DNA of 64,000 nucleotides. Source: Streptomyces sp. NBC_01591 (lineage in GTDB: Bacteria > Actinomycetota > Actinomycetes > Streptomycetales > Streptomycetaceae). The stretch is taken from NCBI RefSeq assembly GCF_035918155.1, contig NZ_CP109327.1, positions 6,200,001 through 6,264,000 of the forward strand, given 5' to 3'. Of the stretch, positions 37,801 through 47,110 are shown in pieces. The notes under the pieces were generated by a model, which searched no databases, was not told where the DNA came from, and saw nothing but the letters and a program-made list of their open reading frames with translations. Positions within the stretch are counted from its first letter, which is position 1. The number at the start of each line of letters is the position of its first letter. Made by a program: the position numbers and the translations under genes.

Positions 37801-38122
37801 CGCACACGAGATCCCGGCCGCCGTCACCGTCCAGGACGGCACCGACGAGGCCCCGGACCGGGAGCGCACCGAGGACCGCCTGCGCGCGGCGGCCGCGGCC
37901 GCGGTGGAGTCCTTCGGGCTCACCCGGCGCGAACAGGATGTGCACCGGCTGGTCGCCGCGGGCCACACCAACCGCAGGATCGCCGAGGAGCTCTACATAT
38001 CGCCCAAGACCGCGAGCGTGCACGTCTCCAGCATTCTCGCCAAGCTCGGCGTCTCCAGCCGAGGCGAGGCGGCCGCCCTCGCCCACCGGCTCCGCCTGTA
38101 CCCCGCCGGGAGCGCCTCCTGA
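34877..38122 (+). CDS. Large ATP-binding LuxR-family regulator (LAL)
   Basis: A 1081-aa regulator. GTG 34877 overlaps the previous stop; ATG 34979 is an alternative and would begin just before the conserved part (VSPVFVGREGEF). The AAA_16 ATPase has Walker A GGEAGVGKTRL near residue 90 and Walker B VVLVLEDLHWAD. A long helical TPR-like middle region (about 430-960) follows. The C-terminal LuxR HTH (about 1015-1075) reads GLTRREQDVHRLVAAGHTNRRIAEELYISPKTASVHVSSILAKLGV. LAL proteins activate sugar use or secondary metabolism. The small upstream gene is cotranslated, but the targets cannot be read from here. Confidence 0.93.
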   Translation: MKAVRRCPVSGGPAPGGPVSDGPDTGPARPDPYAMLGDVETRSVSPVFVGREGEFASLVDALARACPAGTGGPDGADGAGEPQALLIGGEAGVGKTRLVEEFLAAAVRRDAVVAVGGCVEVGADGLPYAPFSTALRALRRTLPDEVAAACAGQEGELARLLPELGEADRDATDEHSTARLFELTAGLLERISAGRAVVLVLEDLHWADASTRHLLAYLFRTVRNGRLVVIGTYRSDDIHRRHPLRPLLAELDRLRTVRRIELARFNRAEVRRQLTGILATTPEAALVDEIFERSDGNAFFVEELACSLESGDHSRLSDSLRDLLLVRVEALPDDAQKIARIVAEGGSTVEYELLAAVARLTEDELIEALRAAVGANLLLTTPEGNGYRFRHSLVREAVSDDLLPGERSRLNRRYAQALEADPTLVRAGERATRLASYWYGAHDAAKALPAVLKASVEARRRFAFAEQLRLLERAMELWDDAPDDVRRTLRPIDYAESYPACGCDPDTTPLRCLDLMAEATVAARFGGERERALAIAKKAMRVLEGEDDPLRAAWFWVQRSRLMQDLTRGDGREELATAQELVRGLPPSAVHADVLMSVAGWGALHRPGAETLLAADRAVEYAGLVGDEYIELHARLTRGRLTAEAGGVDEGIAEMYAVRDRADELHLVGIMSRAGINLPSTLESMGRSLEAVAAADHGIEISRSHGIADMEAWVRCNRATSLFSLGHWDESRATTDAAARAARSGKAQGLVASRRTELALARGDLAEAEMQLALTRRCFGSRDPQPQHVLVPARHAMALAAQQGRLAVARAEFEARAEQGFPPGTQRYALPLLHVAAAAEADARGLPAADPGRPAILAAIRAHLKRLPMLVPVWAAHGLLVDAELARAEGDDTPDHWSRAAAAFAPLHRPYELARIRHRWAEALLIASGDRSTVSTLLREAHRTTVRLGARPLTETIELLAGRARIALADPDRAAAHEIPAAVTVQDGTDEAPDRERTEDRLRAAAAAAVESFGLTRREQDVHRLVAAGHTNRRIAEELYISPKTASVHVSSILAKLGVSSRGEAAALAHRLRLYPAGSAS

Positions 38123-38156
38123 CCGGGACCGGCCGAACCCGGCCCGCCCCGTTCAC

Positions 38157-38405
38157 TCAGCCCTGAGCGTCCGGGGTGTCCGCGTCCCGGTCCGCCTCCG
38201 GTGCCGTGTCCTGACCGGACGGCTGCGCCGCGCCCGCGCCGGACGCCCTGACGATCACCTTTCCGGAGGCCAGGTCTATCGGCCCGCGCCCCGGGTCGCC
38301 GACGCCGAGATCCACCCGGGTCAGCTCCAGCCGCTTCTGCTCGTCGGCGGCATGCTTACGGCCCGGCGCGAAGAGCTCCTCGAAGAAGTTGAACACCGGC
38401 CGCAC
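38157..38405 (-). CDS. Small conserved protein (DUF6191-like)
   Basis: An 82-aa protein starting from GTG 38405: RPVFNFFEELFAPGRKHAADEQKRLELTR, then a Gly/Pro/Asp-rich linker and the segment GPIDLASGKVIVR. It resembles what is annotated as DUF6191 in Streptomyces; I recall this from memory and cannot check it. No function known. It lies 22 bases after the sugar-dehydrogenase gene on the same strand, probably cotranscribed. Its C-terminus is acidic and disordered. Confidence 0.65.
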   Translation of the reverse strand: MRPVFNFFEELFAPGRKHAADEQKRLELTRVDLGVGDPGRGPIDLASGKVIVRASGAGAAQPSGQDTAPEADRDADTPDAQG

Positions 38406-38427
38406 GCCCTTTCACCTGCTGTAGCCG

Positions 38428-39660
38428 CTACCGCACCTGCAGCACCAGGATCCTGTCGTCTCCCGGCTTCGGGGTGCCACGGGTGTCCGTATTGCTCGTG
38501 ACGAGCCAGAGCTTGTCGCCGCCCGCGGCCAGCACGGTGCGCAGACGGCCGTACTTCCCTTCCAGGAACGACTGCGGGGCCGCCAGAGGTTCCTCGTCGG
38601 CCCCGCCGGACAGCGGAATCCGCCAGAGCCGCTCACCGCGCAGGCCCGCCATCCAGACCGAACCCTTGACGAAGGCGATCCCGCTCGGGGACGCATCGGA
38701 CGTCTTCCACTGTGCCACGGGATCGATGAAACCCTTCTTCCCCGCCTTGCCCTCGGCCTCCGGCCAGCCGTAGTTCCGACCCGGCTCGATCCGGTTCAGC
38801 TCGTCCCAGGTGTCCTGCCCGAATTCGGACGCCCAGAGCTGCTTCTGCCCGTCCCAGGCCAGCCCCTGCACATTGCGGTGGCCGTACGAATACACCACGG
38901 AGTCGGCCGCCGGATTGCCGTGCAGCGGCTCCCCGTCCGGGGTCATCCGCAGGATCTTGCCGGCCAGCGACTTCTTGTCCTGGGCGAGGCCGTCGTCGCC
39001 CGTCTCCCCGGTGCCCGCGTACAGCATGCGGTCCGGGCCGAAGGCGATCCGCCCGCCGTTGTGGATCGCCCCCTTGGGGATGCCGCGCAGGATCGTGTCC
39101 GGCGCGCCCAGCAGCTGTCCGGGCGTCGTGCCGTCCTCGTCGTACTGCATACGGGCGATGCGGTTGTCGGACTCGGTCGTGAAATACGCGTACACCAGAT
39201 GGTCCGCGCCGTACGTCGGGGAGACCGCGATCCCCAGCAGTCCTCCCTCACCGGCGGGCGCCACCCCGGGCACCGCGCCCAGCAGGGTCTTCTTGCCGCT
39301 CTTCCCGTCGATCCGGGTGATCGTGCCCTTGTCACGGGAGGAGACCAGCAGATCGCCGCCGGGCAGCGCCGCCAGCCCCCAGGGCGACTCCAGACCCTCG
39401 GTGAGCGTCGACACCACCTTCACCGAGCCCTTCGCGGGTGGCAGGGCGGGCGAGGCGGACGGGGCCGACGTGGCGGGGGAGGAGCCGGAGGCCGGTGGCG
39501 TCCCCCCGACGCCCGCCGTGCTGCCGGAGCCGTCGCCCGAGGAACACCCCGCGGTCAGTACCAGCGAGCCGGCCGCCAGCGCGGCCACTGCCCCGCGGCG
39601 CAGGCCCCGGTCCCGCGGCCCGGCGGGGCCTCGTACAGATCCGAACAGAACACCGCGCAC
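38428..39660 (-). CDS. Lipoprotein sugar dehydrogenase (PQQ-dependent glucose/sorbosone dehydrogenase fold)
   Basis: A 410-aa exported beta-propeller. GTG 39660 is preferred because GAAGGGA lies eight bases upstream; GTG 39684 is possible. The N-terminus is basic, then hydrophobic, and ends in the lipobox LTAGC, followed by a Ser/Pro/Ala-rich spacer. The propeller (about 85-405) shows the family pieces ESPWGLAALPGGDLLVSSRD, GLLGIAVSPTY, IHNGGRIAFGPDRMLYAGTGE and VYSYGHRNVQGLAWD. It is anchored outside the membrane and likely oxidises a sugar, using PQQ if available. Confidence 0.9.
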   Translation of the reverse strand: MRGVLFGSVRGPAGPRDRGLRRGAVAALAAGSLVLTAGCSSGDGSGSTAGVGGTPPASGSSPATSAPSASPALPPAKGSVKVVSTLTEGLESPWGLAALPGGDLLVSSRDKGTITRIDGKSGKKTLLGAVPGVAPAGEGGLLGIAVSPTYGADHLVYAYFTTESDNRIARMQYDEDGTTPGQLLGAPDTILRGIPKGAIHNGGRIAFGPDRMLYAGTGETGDDGLAQDKKSLAGKILRMTPDGEPLHGNPAADSVVYSYGHRNVQGLAWDGQKQLWASEFGQDTWDELNRIEPGRNYGWPEAEGKAGKKGFIDPVAQWKTSDASPSGIAFVKGSVWMAGLRGERLWRIPLSGGADEEPLAAPQSFLEGKYGRLRTVLAAGGDKLWLVTSNTDTRGTPKPGDDRILVLQVR

Positions 39661-39775
39661 AGCATCGATCCCTTCGACGGCCACCTGACTACTGTTCTTA
39701 CACCGAGGCCCCGCCCTCGGGTTCCCGATGCCCGCCAATTTCTGTCGGCCGGCGCTCACCCGCGAGGGGCGGATC

Positions 39776-40810
39776 TCAGTCCCACGACCCCTGCGCCCCG
39801 GGCAGCCCGGCGATCTCCGCCAGATCCCACGCGGTCAGGGCCAGCCCCGCAGCCCCCGCGTTCTCCACCGCCCACCGCTCCCGCTTGGTCCCCGGAACCG
39901 GCACCACATGCGGCCCCTGCCGCAGCACCCAGGCCAGCGCCACCTGCGCGGCGGTCGCCCCGTGCCGCTCGGCGATCCGCCGCAACCCGGCGACCACCGG
40001 CTGGTTGGCCGCCATCATCTCCGCCGTGAACCGGGGGTGCCGGGCCCGCAGATCGTCCGGTTCGAAGCCCTGCCCCGGCGTCAGCGTGCCCGTCAGATAG
40101 CCGTTGCCCAGCGGCATCGCCGCCAGCAGCCCCACACCCCGCGCCGAGCACCACGGAAGCAACGACTCCAGCGCCTCCGGCGACCAGACCGAGAGCTCCG
40201 CCTCCACCGCGCTCACCGGGAAGACCTGCTGCACCCGGTCCAGCTGACGGATCGTTTCGTCGTACATCCGGGAACCCGGCCGGCGCGAGGCCCGCGCCCC
40301 GACCGCGCAGAGCCCGAGCGCCCGCACCTTTCCGGCGGTCACCAGCTCCGCCATCGCGCCCCAGGTCTCCTCGACCGGCACCTCGGGGTCGGCCCGGTGC
40401 AGCTGGTACAGATCGATCACATCGGTCTGCAGCCGGCGCAGCGAGGCGTCGCAGGCCCGCCGCACATAGCCGGGACGGCCATTGGCCACGATGTGCTGGT
40501 CGCCCACCAGCAGTCCGCACTTGGTGGAGACGAACGCATCCGACCTGCGGCCCTTCAGCGCCCGCCCCACCAGCAGCTCATTGGTGAACGGGCCGTACAT
40601 GTCGGCCGTGTCGAGCAGTTGGACACCCGCGTCGAGCGCGGCGTGCACCGTACGCAACGCACGGTCACCGCGTCGCTGCGACGCGCTGTACGCCCAGCTC
40701 ATAGGCATGCAGCCGAGACCGACCGCCCCCACGGCGAGCGCCGCCGCACCGAGACTCCTGCGCTCCAACTCCCCGACCCTCCCCAGGCCCCGCCGTCGAA
40801 CCGGGCCCAT
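39776..40810 (-). CDS. Aldo/keto reductase
   Basis: A 344-aa NADPH-dependent reductase with the catalytic tetrad in place: D67 and Y72 in LLDTADMYG, K97 in VSTKCG and H139 in YQLHRAD. The cofactor-binding end has VPVPGTKRERWAVENAGA. The first 20 residues are extra compared with the family core. It lies 115 bases before the sugar-dehydrogenase start on the same strand, so it could be read with it. Substrate unknown. Confidence 0.9.
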   Translation of the reverse strand: MGPVRRRGLGRVGELERRSLGAAALAVGAVGLGCMPMSWAYSASQRRGDRALRTVHAALDAGVQLLDTADMYGPFTNELLVGRALKGRRSDAFVSTKCGLLVGDQHIVANGRPGYVRRACDASLRRLQTDVIDLYQLHRADPEVPVEETWGAMAELVTAGKVRALGLCAVGARASRRPGSRMYDETIRQLDRVQQVFPVSAVEAELSVWSPEALESLLPWCSARGVGLLAAMPLGNGYLTGTLTPGQGFEPDDLRARHPRFTAEMMAANQPVVAGLRRIAERHGATAAQVALAWVLRQGPHVVPVPGTKRERWAVENAGAAGLALTAWDLAEIAGLPGAQGSWD

Positions 40811-40888
40811 GCCCCGCCGTCACGGGACCGCACCGCACCCCAAAGTAACCTCTGCCGCCCGCCGCTCCTCGCACGGCCTCCGAGGATC

Positions 40889-40922
40889 AGGCTCTGTCCG
40901 GCTCTGATCCGCAGGACAGGCC
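40889..40922. mobile_element. 34-bp miniature palindromic element (degenerate copy)
   Basis: Read on the minus strand it begins GGGCCTGTCCTGCGGATCAG and matches the element at 51434 in about 29 of 34 positions, in the opposite orientation. The base pair next to its right end is TA, as in the other copies. It lies between the aldo/keto reductase and the 2-hydroxyacid dehydrogenase genes; the flanking TA begins the hexamer TAACCT that may serve as the -10 for the latter. Confidence 0.7.
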
Positions 40923-40936
40923 CTAACCTCCTGACC

Positions 40937-41905
40937 ATGACTTCCACGCATACTCCCGACGTGACGAAGACGCCCGACGTATGGCTGCCGTTCCCGGCCG
41001 ACGAGGTCGATGGGCTCCCGGAGGGGCTCAACTACCGGCTCTGGGACGGGGAACCGGACTACCCGGCCGACCCCGCCGACTGCGCCTTCTACGTCGTGCC
41101 GTACATGAAGGGCGCCGAGGTCGCGATCCGTCCGCTGGCCGGCATGGCGGCCGTCCAGGTCGTGCAGACACTCTCCGCGGGCATCGATCACGTCGAGCCC
41201 GCACTCGGCCTGCTGCCGGCCGGGGCGCTGGTCTGCAATGCCAAGGGGGTCCACGAGGCGTCCACCGCGGAACTCGCCCTCACCCTGATCCTCGCCTCCC
41301 TGCGCGGCGTTCCCGGGTTCGTCCACGGCCAGGACAAGGAGGAGTGGCGGTCCGGCTTCTACCCCGCGCTCGCCGACAAGTCGGTGCTGATCGTGGGGTA
41401 CGGATCGATCGGCGCCGCCATCGAGGACCGGCTCGCACCCTTCGAATGTGCGGGGGTGGCGCGCGTCGCGCGCTCCGCACGGACAACCGCACGCGGCCCC
41501 GTGCACGCGCTCGACGACCTGCCCGCGCTCCTGCCCGAGGCCGATGTCGTCGTGCTGTCCACCCCGCTGAACCCGTCCACACAAGGGCTGGTCGGCGTGG
41601 AGTTCCTCGCCGCGATGCCGGACGGGGCGCTGCTCGTGAACGTCGCCCGGGGCGGCGTCGTCGACACCAAGTCGCTGCTGCTCGAACTCGAGTCCGGCCG
41701 GCTCTGTGCCGCTCTCGACGTCACCGACCCGGAACCGCTGCCCGCCGGCCACCCCCTCTGGCATGCTCCCAACGTCCTGATCACGCCTCATGTGGGCGGC
41801 AGCACGTCGGCCTTCCTGCCGCGCGCCAAGCGTCTGCTGGCCGGGCAGCTGAGCCGGTTCGCCGCGGGAGAGCCGGTGCGGAACGTGGTACGCACCATCG
41901 GCTGA
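40937..41905 (+). CDS. D-isomer specific 2-hydroxyacid dehydrogenase
   Basis: A 322-aa NAD-dependent dehydrogenase. ATG 40937; the upstream bases have no good ribosome-binding site, and TAACCT at 40924-40929 could make the message leaderless. The NAD-binding motif is LIVGYGSIGAAIE. Catalytic Arg lies in LLVNVARGGVVD, Glu in DVTDPEPLPAGHPLW and His in ITPHVGGST. The substrate domain is unusually short at the N-terminus but complete. It acts on some 2-hydroxy or 2-keto acid; not SerA, which is encoded further on. Confidence 0.9.
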   Translation: MTSTHTPDVTKTPDVWLPFPADEVDGLPEGLNYRLWDGEPDYPADPADCAFYVVPYMKGAEVAIRPLAGMAAVQVVQTLSAGIDHVEPALGLLPAGALVCNAKGVHEASTAELALTLILASLRGVPGFVHGQDKEEWRSGFYPALADKSVLIVGYGSIGAAIEDRLAPFECAGVARVARSARTTARGPVHALDDLPALLPEADVVVLSTPLNPSTQGLVGVEFLAAMPDGALLVNVARGGVVDTKSLLLELESGRLCAALDVTDPEPLPAGHPLWHAPNVLITPHVGGSTSAFLPRAKRLLAGQLSRFAAGEPVRNVVRTIG

Positions 41906-42179
41906 CCACGCTGCGGATGCCCTCCGTCGCACACCGTTCCGGACAACTCCCCAGATCGTCACGGAGAGTAGAGGAACTATGTCCCTGCGTGACGAGTCTG
42001 GTGTATCGTCCCGAAAGGGGCGCTGCGCCGTGGAAGGGGACGGCGCCGGGGACGCGACACGCGAGGGGGCGACGGGCGATGTACGGCCGATGGGTGCATG
42101 ATCCGACACCGCCGGGCAGCCGACGGGGACCGGCGGGGCGCCGGGTGCGAGCGCACCCGACGACACCGGGGTCGCCCCG

Positions 42180-45014
42180 GTGAGCGCGCCGGCCGACGCC
42201 CTCGGGGCGCTCCTTTCCCGGAGGTCGGCCGTGGGCGGCGCATCCGCGCTGGTCTGGCAGATCCTTCTCGGCGTGGTCTGGGCCGGTTACGCCGTGGGAG
42301 CGGCCTTCGGCTGGGGCTCGTCGCAACTGGCTCTCGTCATGGGGGATTTCGGTCTCAGCGCGGCGGCACTGGTCGCCGCCGTCTCCTGCTTCCGCTACGC
42401 ACGGTCCGGCTGCAGCCGGTTCCGGCCCGCCTGGCTGCTGTTCGCGCTCTCCTCGTTCATGGCCTCCGCGGGCAACGCGGTCTGGGGCTGGTACGAGGTG
42501 GTGCTCGGCCTCCCCGTGCCCACCCCCTCCCTGGCCGACGTCTTCTTCCTCTGCTTCGCACCGCCCGCCATCGTCGGACTGCTCGTCCTCGCGAAGCGCC
42601 CCGTCACCAGGGCCGGCTGGGTCTGTCTCGTGCTGGACTCGTGGTTGATCGGCGGATCGCTTCTCACGCTCTCCTGGAGCCTCGCCCTGGCCCACACCGC
42701 GCAGCTGGTGGACGCCGAGGGCGTGAGCGTGGCCCGCGCGGCGCTGGCGCTGGCCTATCCGCTGCTCGACATCGTGCTGGTCTCCATGGTGCTGGCCCTG
42801 CACTTCCGGCGCTCCAACGTCAACCGCTCCGCGGTGAACACCGCCGTCGCCGCACTCGCCCTGACGGTCCTGTCCGACGCCCTGTTCACCTCACCGCTGC
42901 TGCGCCAGACCTACCACTCCGGCCAGATGCTGGACGCGGGCTGGTTCGCCGGTTCGCTGCTCCTCGCGTACGCCCCCTGGGGCGCGAACAGGGCCGCGGA
43001 CAATGATTTCCCGCCGCGGAGCACGCAGCCCACCAGCCGCCCCATCGCGGGATCGCTGGCCGCGCTGACGCCCTATCTCGCCGCCGCCGTCTGCACCCTC
43101 GGCATTCTCTACAACGCCGTGGAGGGCCGCCGGGTGGACCGCGTCGTGATCCTCACCGGCTGCACGGTGGCGCTCGCCCTGGTCGTCCGGCAGGGCATCA
43201 TGCTCCTCGACAACATCGCCCTCACCCAGGAACTGGCGCAGAAGGAGAACCACTTCCGCTCCCTGGTGCAGGGCTCCAGCGACGTCATCATGATCGCTGC
43301 CCCCACCGGTGTGCTGCGCTACGTCAGCCCCGCCGCCGCCGGGGTGTACGGGCGCGAGGCCGACGAACTGGTCGGCGCCGAACTCGCCTCGATCATCCAC
43401 CCCGAGGACCTGGGGCGGGTGGTCCACGAGGTGCGCCGGTTTCTCGCCGCCCCGCCGAGCGAGGAGCCCACCACCCGGATCGAGTGCCGCTTCAGATCCG
43501 GTACGGGGGACTGGCTCAATGTCGAATCCACGGTCAACCGCCATCAGGGCGGGCTGATCCTCAACAGCCGCGACGTGACCGAACGGGTCCGGCTGCAGGC
43601 CCAGTTGCAGCACAACGCCGAGCACGACCCGCTCACCGACCTGCCCAACCGGGCCCTGTTCACCAAGCGGGTCCGCCAGGCACTCGGAGGCCGCCGCTCC
43701 GGCGACTCCGGCACCGCCGTGCTCTTCATCGACCTCGACGGCTTCAAGGCGGTCAACGACCGGCTCGGGCATCAGGCGGGCGACGAGCTCCTCATCCAGG
43801 CCGCCCGCCGCCTCCACGAATCCGTCCGGGTGGGCGACACCGCGGCCCGTCTCGGCGGCGACGAATTCGCGACGATCATCCTCGGCGACGGCACCCGCGA
43901 CCAGTCCGCCCGGGAGTGCCAGGTCCACGAGATCGCCGACCGGCTGCGCCTCACCCTCTCCCAGCCGTACCGGATCGGCGCCGGCGAGGTCCGGGTCGCC
44001 GCGTCCATCGGGGTCGCCTTCGCCGAGCCCGGCATCACCCCCAGCGACCTCATGCGCAACGCCGATCTCGCCATGTACCGCGCCAAGGCCGGCGGCAAGG
44101 ACCGCGTCGAGCTGTACGCCCCGCAGATGCAGGCCGACGTGGTGCGCCGCTCCGAGCTGGCGGCCCGGCTGAGCACCGCCCTGCGCGACGGCGAGTTCGC
44201 CCTGCTCCACCAGCCCGTCGTGAACCTCGCCAGCGGCGCGGTCGCCGCCGTCGCCGCCCAGGCCCGCTGGCGCTCCGCCCAGGGCATCCTGTTCACCCCG
44301 GCCGAGTTCCTCCGTGTCGCCGAGGACAGCGACCGGACCGCCGAGCTCGGCCGCTGGCTCCTCGAAGAGGCCGTCGAGCAGGCCGCCGACCGGGCCAGGG
44401 CCGGACACCCCGTCTCCGTCGCCGTGCGGCTCTCCGCCCGCCGGCTCCTCGACAAGGGCATGCCGTTCGGCTCGGTCGAGGCGTTGCTCACGCGGCACAG
44501 CCTGCCCTCCGGGACCCTGATGATCGAGGTCGCCGACAGTGACCCCCGGATCTCCTTCGACGAACTGGAGCAGCGTCTCGTGGCTCTGCGCCGCATCGGT
44601 GTCCGCATCGCGCTCGACGGCTTCGGCAGCGGCTACGCCGCGATCAACGCCCTGCGCCGGCTCCCCATCGACGTACTGAAACTGGACCGCGGTCTCGTCG
44701 AGGGCGTGGTGGAGTCCGCCCGGCTGCACAAGATCACCAGCGGCCTCCTGCGGATCGCCTGCGACCTCGGCATGCAGTCCGTGGCCGACGGCGTCGACGT
44801 ACCGGAACAGGTCCTCGCGCTGCGCGCCATGGGGTGTACGCACGGCCAGGGAATGGCCTTCTCCGGGCCGCTCGACGAGTACCGGCTGCGCCGCGCCCTG
44901 GCTCGCGGCGAGTTCCCGGTGCCCGGCAGCACCATCGCCCAGCCGGTCCTGACCGGCGGCTCGGTCCCACTCCTCAGTGGCTCACATGCTGAGACGCCCG
45001 TCCCACCCACTTGA
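42180..45014 (+). CDS. cdgF: Membrane PAS-GGDEF protein with degenerate EAL domain (CdgF type)
   Basis: A 944-aa protein. Residues about 20-340 hold around eight to ten membrane helices. A PAS domain (about 355-475) begins [29 protein letters not shown]. The GGDEF domain has RLGGDEF with GGDEF near 559-563, so it should make c-di-GMP. The EAL-like domain is not catalytic: the EAL motif is A692-A693-Q694 in [10 protein letters not shown] and the LDDFG motif reads LDGFGSGYA. The gene order (before ilvB) matches SCO5511, called cdgF as I recall. The GTG start has a weak ribosome-binding site. The preceding 274-base gap contains a 40-codon frame from ATG 41979 with a good ribosome-binding site, ended by TGA 42099-42101, in frame with this gene. 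Confidence 0.88.
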   Translation: MSAPADALGALLSRRSAVGGASALVWQILLGVVWAGYAVGAAFGWGSSQLALVMGDFGLSAAALVAAVSCFRYARSGCSRFRPAWLLFALSSFMASAGNAVWGWYEVVLGLPVPTPSLADVFFLCFAPPAIVGLLVLAKRPVTRAGWVCLVLDSWLIGGSLLTLSWSLALAHTAQLVDAEGVSVARAALALAYPLLDIVLVSMVLALHFRRSNVNRSAVNTAVAALALTVLSDALFTSPLLRQTYHSGQMLDAGWFAGSLLLAYAPWGANRAADNDFPPRSTQPTSRPIAGSLAALTPYLAAAVCTLGILYNAVEGRRVDRVVILTGCTVALALVVRQGIMLLDNIALTQELAQKENHFRSLVQGSSDVIMIAAPTGVLRYVSPAAAGVYGREADELVGAELASIIHPEDLGRVVHEVRRFLAAPPSEEPTTRIECRFRSGTGDWLNVESTVNRHQGGLILNSRDVTERVRLQAQLQHNAEHDPLTDLPNRALFTKRVRQALGGRRSGDSGTAVLFIDLDGFKAVNDRLGHQAGDELLIQAARRLHESVRVGDTAARLGGDEFATIILGDGTRDQSARECQVHEIADRLRLTLSQPYRIGAGEVRVAASIGVAFAEPGITPSDLMRNADLAMYRAKAGGKDRVELYAPQMQADVVRRSELAARLSTALRDGEFALLHQPVVNLASGAVAAVAAQARWRSAQGILFTPAEFLRVAEDSDRTAELGRWLLEEAVEQAADRARAGHPVSVAVRLSARRLLDKGMPFGSVEALLTRHSLPSGTLMIEVADSDPRISFDELEQRLVALRRIGVRIALDGFGSGYAAINALRRLPIDVLKLDRGLVEGVVESARLHKITSGLLRIACDLGMQSVADGVDVPEQVLALRAMGCTHGQGMAFSGPLDEYRLRRALARGEFPVPGSTIAQPVLTGGSVPLLSGSHAETPVPPT

Positions 45015-45047
45015 CACGTCGAGTGCGTCGGAGAGAGGGTCATTGCC

Positions 45048-45089
45048 ATGCGCACCCGAATTCTCGTACTTGGAAAGCGCGTCGGCTGA
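45048..45089 (+). CDS. Leader peptide of the ilvBNC attenuator
   Basis: ATG 45048 begins [13 protein letters not shown] followed by TGA. Five of thirteen residues are Ile, Leu or Val, including the run ILVL. A ribosome-binding site GGAGAGAGGG lies nine bases upstream. This matches leader peptides that make ribosomes stall when branched-chain aminoacyl-tRNA is short. TTGACA at 45011-45016 may be a -35, although the room left for a -10 before the leader is tight. Confidence 0.8.
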   Translation: MRTRILVLGKRVG

Positions 45090-45167
45090 AGCAGAGTCCC
45101 TCCATGGCACTCTGCAGACCGCACCGACGCGCTCCCCTCGCTTGCCTCACGGCACGGGGGGTTTTTT
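45076..45167 (+). promoter_or_regulatory. ilvB transcription attenuator with intrinsic terminator
   Basis: AGCGCGTCGG (45076-45085, end of the leader peptide) is a perfect complement of CCGACGCGCT (45124-45133). Inside lies the hairpin GCAGAGT (45091-45097) with ACTCTGC (45109-45115). Directly after comes a terminator: CCCCTCG-CT-TGCC (45134-45146), loop TCAC, GGCACGGGGGG (45151-45161), then six T (45162-45167). A T run is rare in this genome. The outer stem abuts the terminator, so ribosome position in the leader could decide between structures; the exact switch is inferred. Confidence 0.8.
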
Positions 45168-45237
45168 GTTGCACCGGCACCACGCAAACTGTCGCAAAAC
45201 ACCCGCAGAAACCCTCAGCTTCGAGAAGAGAATGCCG

Positions 45238-47088
45238 ATGACCGAGCAGGCCACCGGGGCCCACCATCCCCAGCCGCGGGCCCGTAACGGCGGATCGTCC
45301 CCCGCCACCGTTGAGCACGTCACGGGCGCGCAGTCCCTCATCCGCTCCCTCGAGGAGGTGGGGGCCGACACGGTATTCGGCATTCCCGGCGGCGCCATCC
45401 TTCCGGCGTACGACCCGATGATGGATTCCACCCGGGTCCGCCACGTCCTGGTCCGCCACGAGCAGGGCGCCGGACACGCGGCCACCGGTTACGCGCAGGC
45501 CACCGGCAAGGTCGGTGTCTGCATGGCGACCTCGGGCCCCGGCGCCACCAACCTGGTCACCCCGATCGCCGACGCGTACCTGGACTCGGTGCCGATCGTC
45601 GCGATCACCGGTCAGGTGGCCTCCGCCGCCATCGGAACCGACGCCTTCCAGGAAGCCGACATCTGCGGCATCACCATGCCGGTCACCAAGCACAACTTCC
45701 TGGTCACCAAGGCCGAGGACATCCCGCACACGATCGCCGAGGCCTTCCACATCGCCTCCACCGGCCGTCCGGGCCCCGTCCTCGTCGACATCGCCAAGGA
45801 CGCCCTGCAGGCCCAGACCACGTTCAGCTGGCCGCCGACCCAGGACCTGCCCGGCTACCGCCCGGTCACCAAGCCGCACGCCAAGCAGATCCGCGAAGCC
45901 GCCAAGCTGATCACCCAGGCCAAGCGGCCGGTGCTGTACGTCGGCGGCGGTGTCATCAAGGCGGGGGCCACCGCCGAACTGAAGGTCCTCGCAGAGCTCA
46001 CCGGAGCGCCCGTCACCACCACACTGATGGCGCTCGGCGCATTCCCCGACAGCCACCCGCTGCACGTCGGAATGCCGGGCATGCACGGTGCGGTCACCGC
46101 CGTCACCGCGCTGCAGAAGGCCGACCTGATCGTCGCCCTCGGAGCCCGCTTCGACGACCGCGTCACCGGCAAGCTGGACAGCTTCGCCCCGTACGCCAAG
46201 GTCGTCCACGCCGACATCGACCCCGCCGAGATCGGCAAGAACCGCGCCGCCGACGTCCCGATCGTCGGGGACGCCCGCGAGGTCCTGGCCGATCTGGTCC
46301 AGGCCGTCCAGGCCGAGCACACCGAGGGCCACGTCGGCGACTACGAGGCCTGGTGGAAGGACCTCAACCGCTGGCGCGACACCTACCCGCTCGGCTACGA
46401 CCTGCCCGAGGACGGCAGCCTCTCGCCGCAGCAGGTCATCCAGCGCATCGGTGAGCTCGCCCCCGAGGGCACGATCTTCGCGGCGGGCGTCGGCCAGCAC
46501 CAGATGTGGGCCTCGCACTTCATCAAGTACGAGCAGCCCGCCACCTGGCTGAACTCCGGCGGCGCCGGAACGATGGGGTACGCGGTCCCGGCCGCGATGG
46601 GCGCCAAGGCCGGCATGCCGGACCGTACCGTCTGGGCGGTCGACGGCGACGGCTGCTTCCAGATGACCAACCAGGAACTCACCACCTGCGCGCTCAACAA
46701 CATCCCGATCAAGGTCGCGATCATCAACAACGGCGCGCTCGGGATGGTCCGCCAGTGGCAGACCCTGTTCTACAACCAGCGGTACTCCAACACCGTGCTG
46801 CACTCCGGCGCGGACACCGAGGGCGTCCCGGCGAAGGGCACCCGCGTCCCGGACTTCGTCAAGCTGTCCGAGGCCATGGGCTGCTACGCGATCCGCTGCG
46901 AGGACCCGGCCGACCTGGACAAGGTCATCGAAGAGGCCAACTCCGTCAACGACCGCCCCGTCGTGGTGGACTTCATCGTCCACGAGGACGCCATGGTGTG
47001 GCCGATGGTCGCCGCAGGCACCTCCAACGACGAGGTCATGGCCGCCCGCGGCGTCCGTCCCGACTTCGGCGACAACGAAGACGACTGA
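45238..47088 (+). CDS. ilvB: Acetolactate synthase large subunit
   Basis: A 616-aa thiamine-diphosphate enzyme, the first common step of valine, leucine and isoleucine synthesis. ATG 45238 is better placed relative to GAGAAGAG than ATG 45232. Catalytic glutamate is in [13 protein letters not shown]. The TPP-binding motif is [32 protein letters not shown] 30-residue non-conserved N-terminus precedes [25 protein letters not shown]. It follows the attenuator and leads the ilvB-ilvN operon. Confidence 0.97.
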   Translation: MTEQATGAHHPQPRARNGGSSPATVEHVTGAQSLIRSLEEVGADTVFGIPGGAILPAYDPMMDSTRVRHVLVRHEQGAGHAATGYAQATGKVGVCMATSGPGATNLVTPIADAYLDSVPIVAITGQVASAAIGTDAFQEADICGITMPVTKHNFLVTKAEDIPHTIAEAFHIASTGRPGPVLVDIAKDALQAQTTFSWPPTQDLPGYRPVTKPHAKQIREAAKLITQAKRPVLYVGGGVIKAGATAELKVLAELTGAPVTTTLMALGAFPDSHPLHVGMPGMHGAVTAVTALQKADLIVALGARFDDRVTGKLDSFAPYAKVVHADIDPAEIGKNRAADVPIVGDAREVLADLVQAVQAEHTEGHVGDYEAWWKDLNRWRDTYPLGYDLPEDGSLSPQQVIQRIGELAPEGTIFAAGVGQHQMWASHFIKYEQPATWLNSGGAGTMGYAVPAAMGAKAGMPDRTVWAVDGDGCFQMTNQELTTCALNNIPIKVAIINNGALGMVRQWQTLFYNQRYSNTVLHSGADTEGVPAKGTRVPDFVKLSEAMGCYAIRCEDPADLDKVIEEANSVNDRPVVVDFIVHEDAMVWPMVAAGTSNDEVMAARGVRPDFGDNEDD

Positions 47089-47110
47089 GAGACAGAGAGA
47101 GACCGACTCC

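Noticed and set aside
45011..45016. TTGACA as a certain -35 of ilvB
   Set aside because: A -10 at proper spacing would put the start at the leader ATG and leave out its ribosome-binding site; kept only as a possibility in the leader entry.
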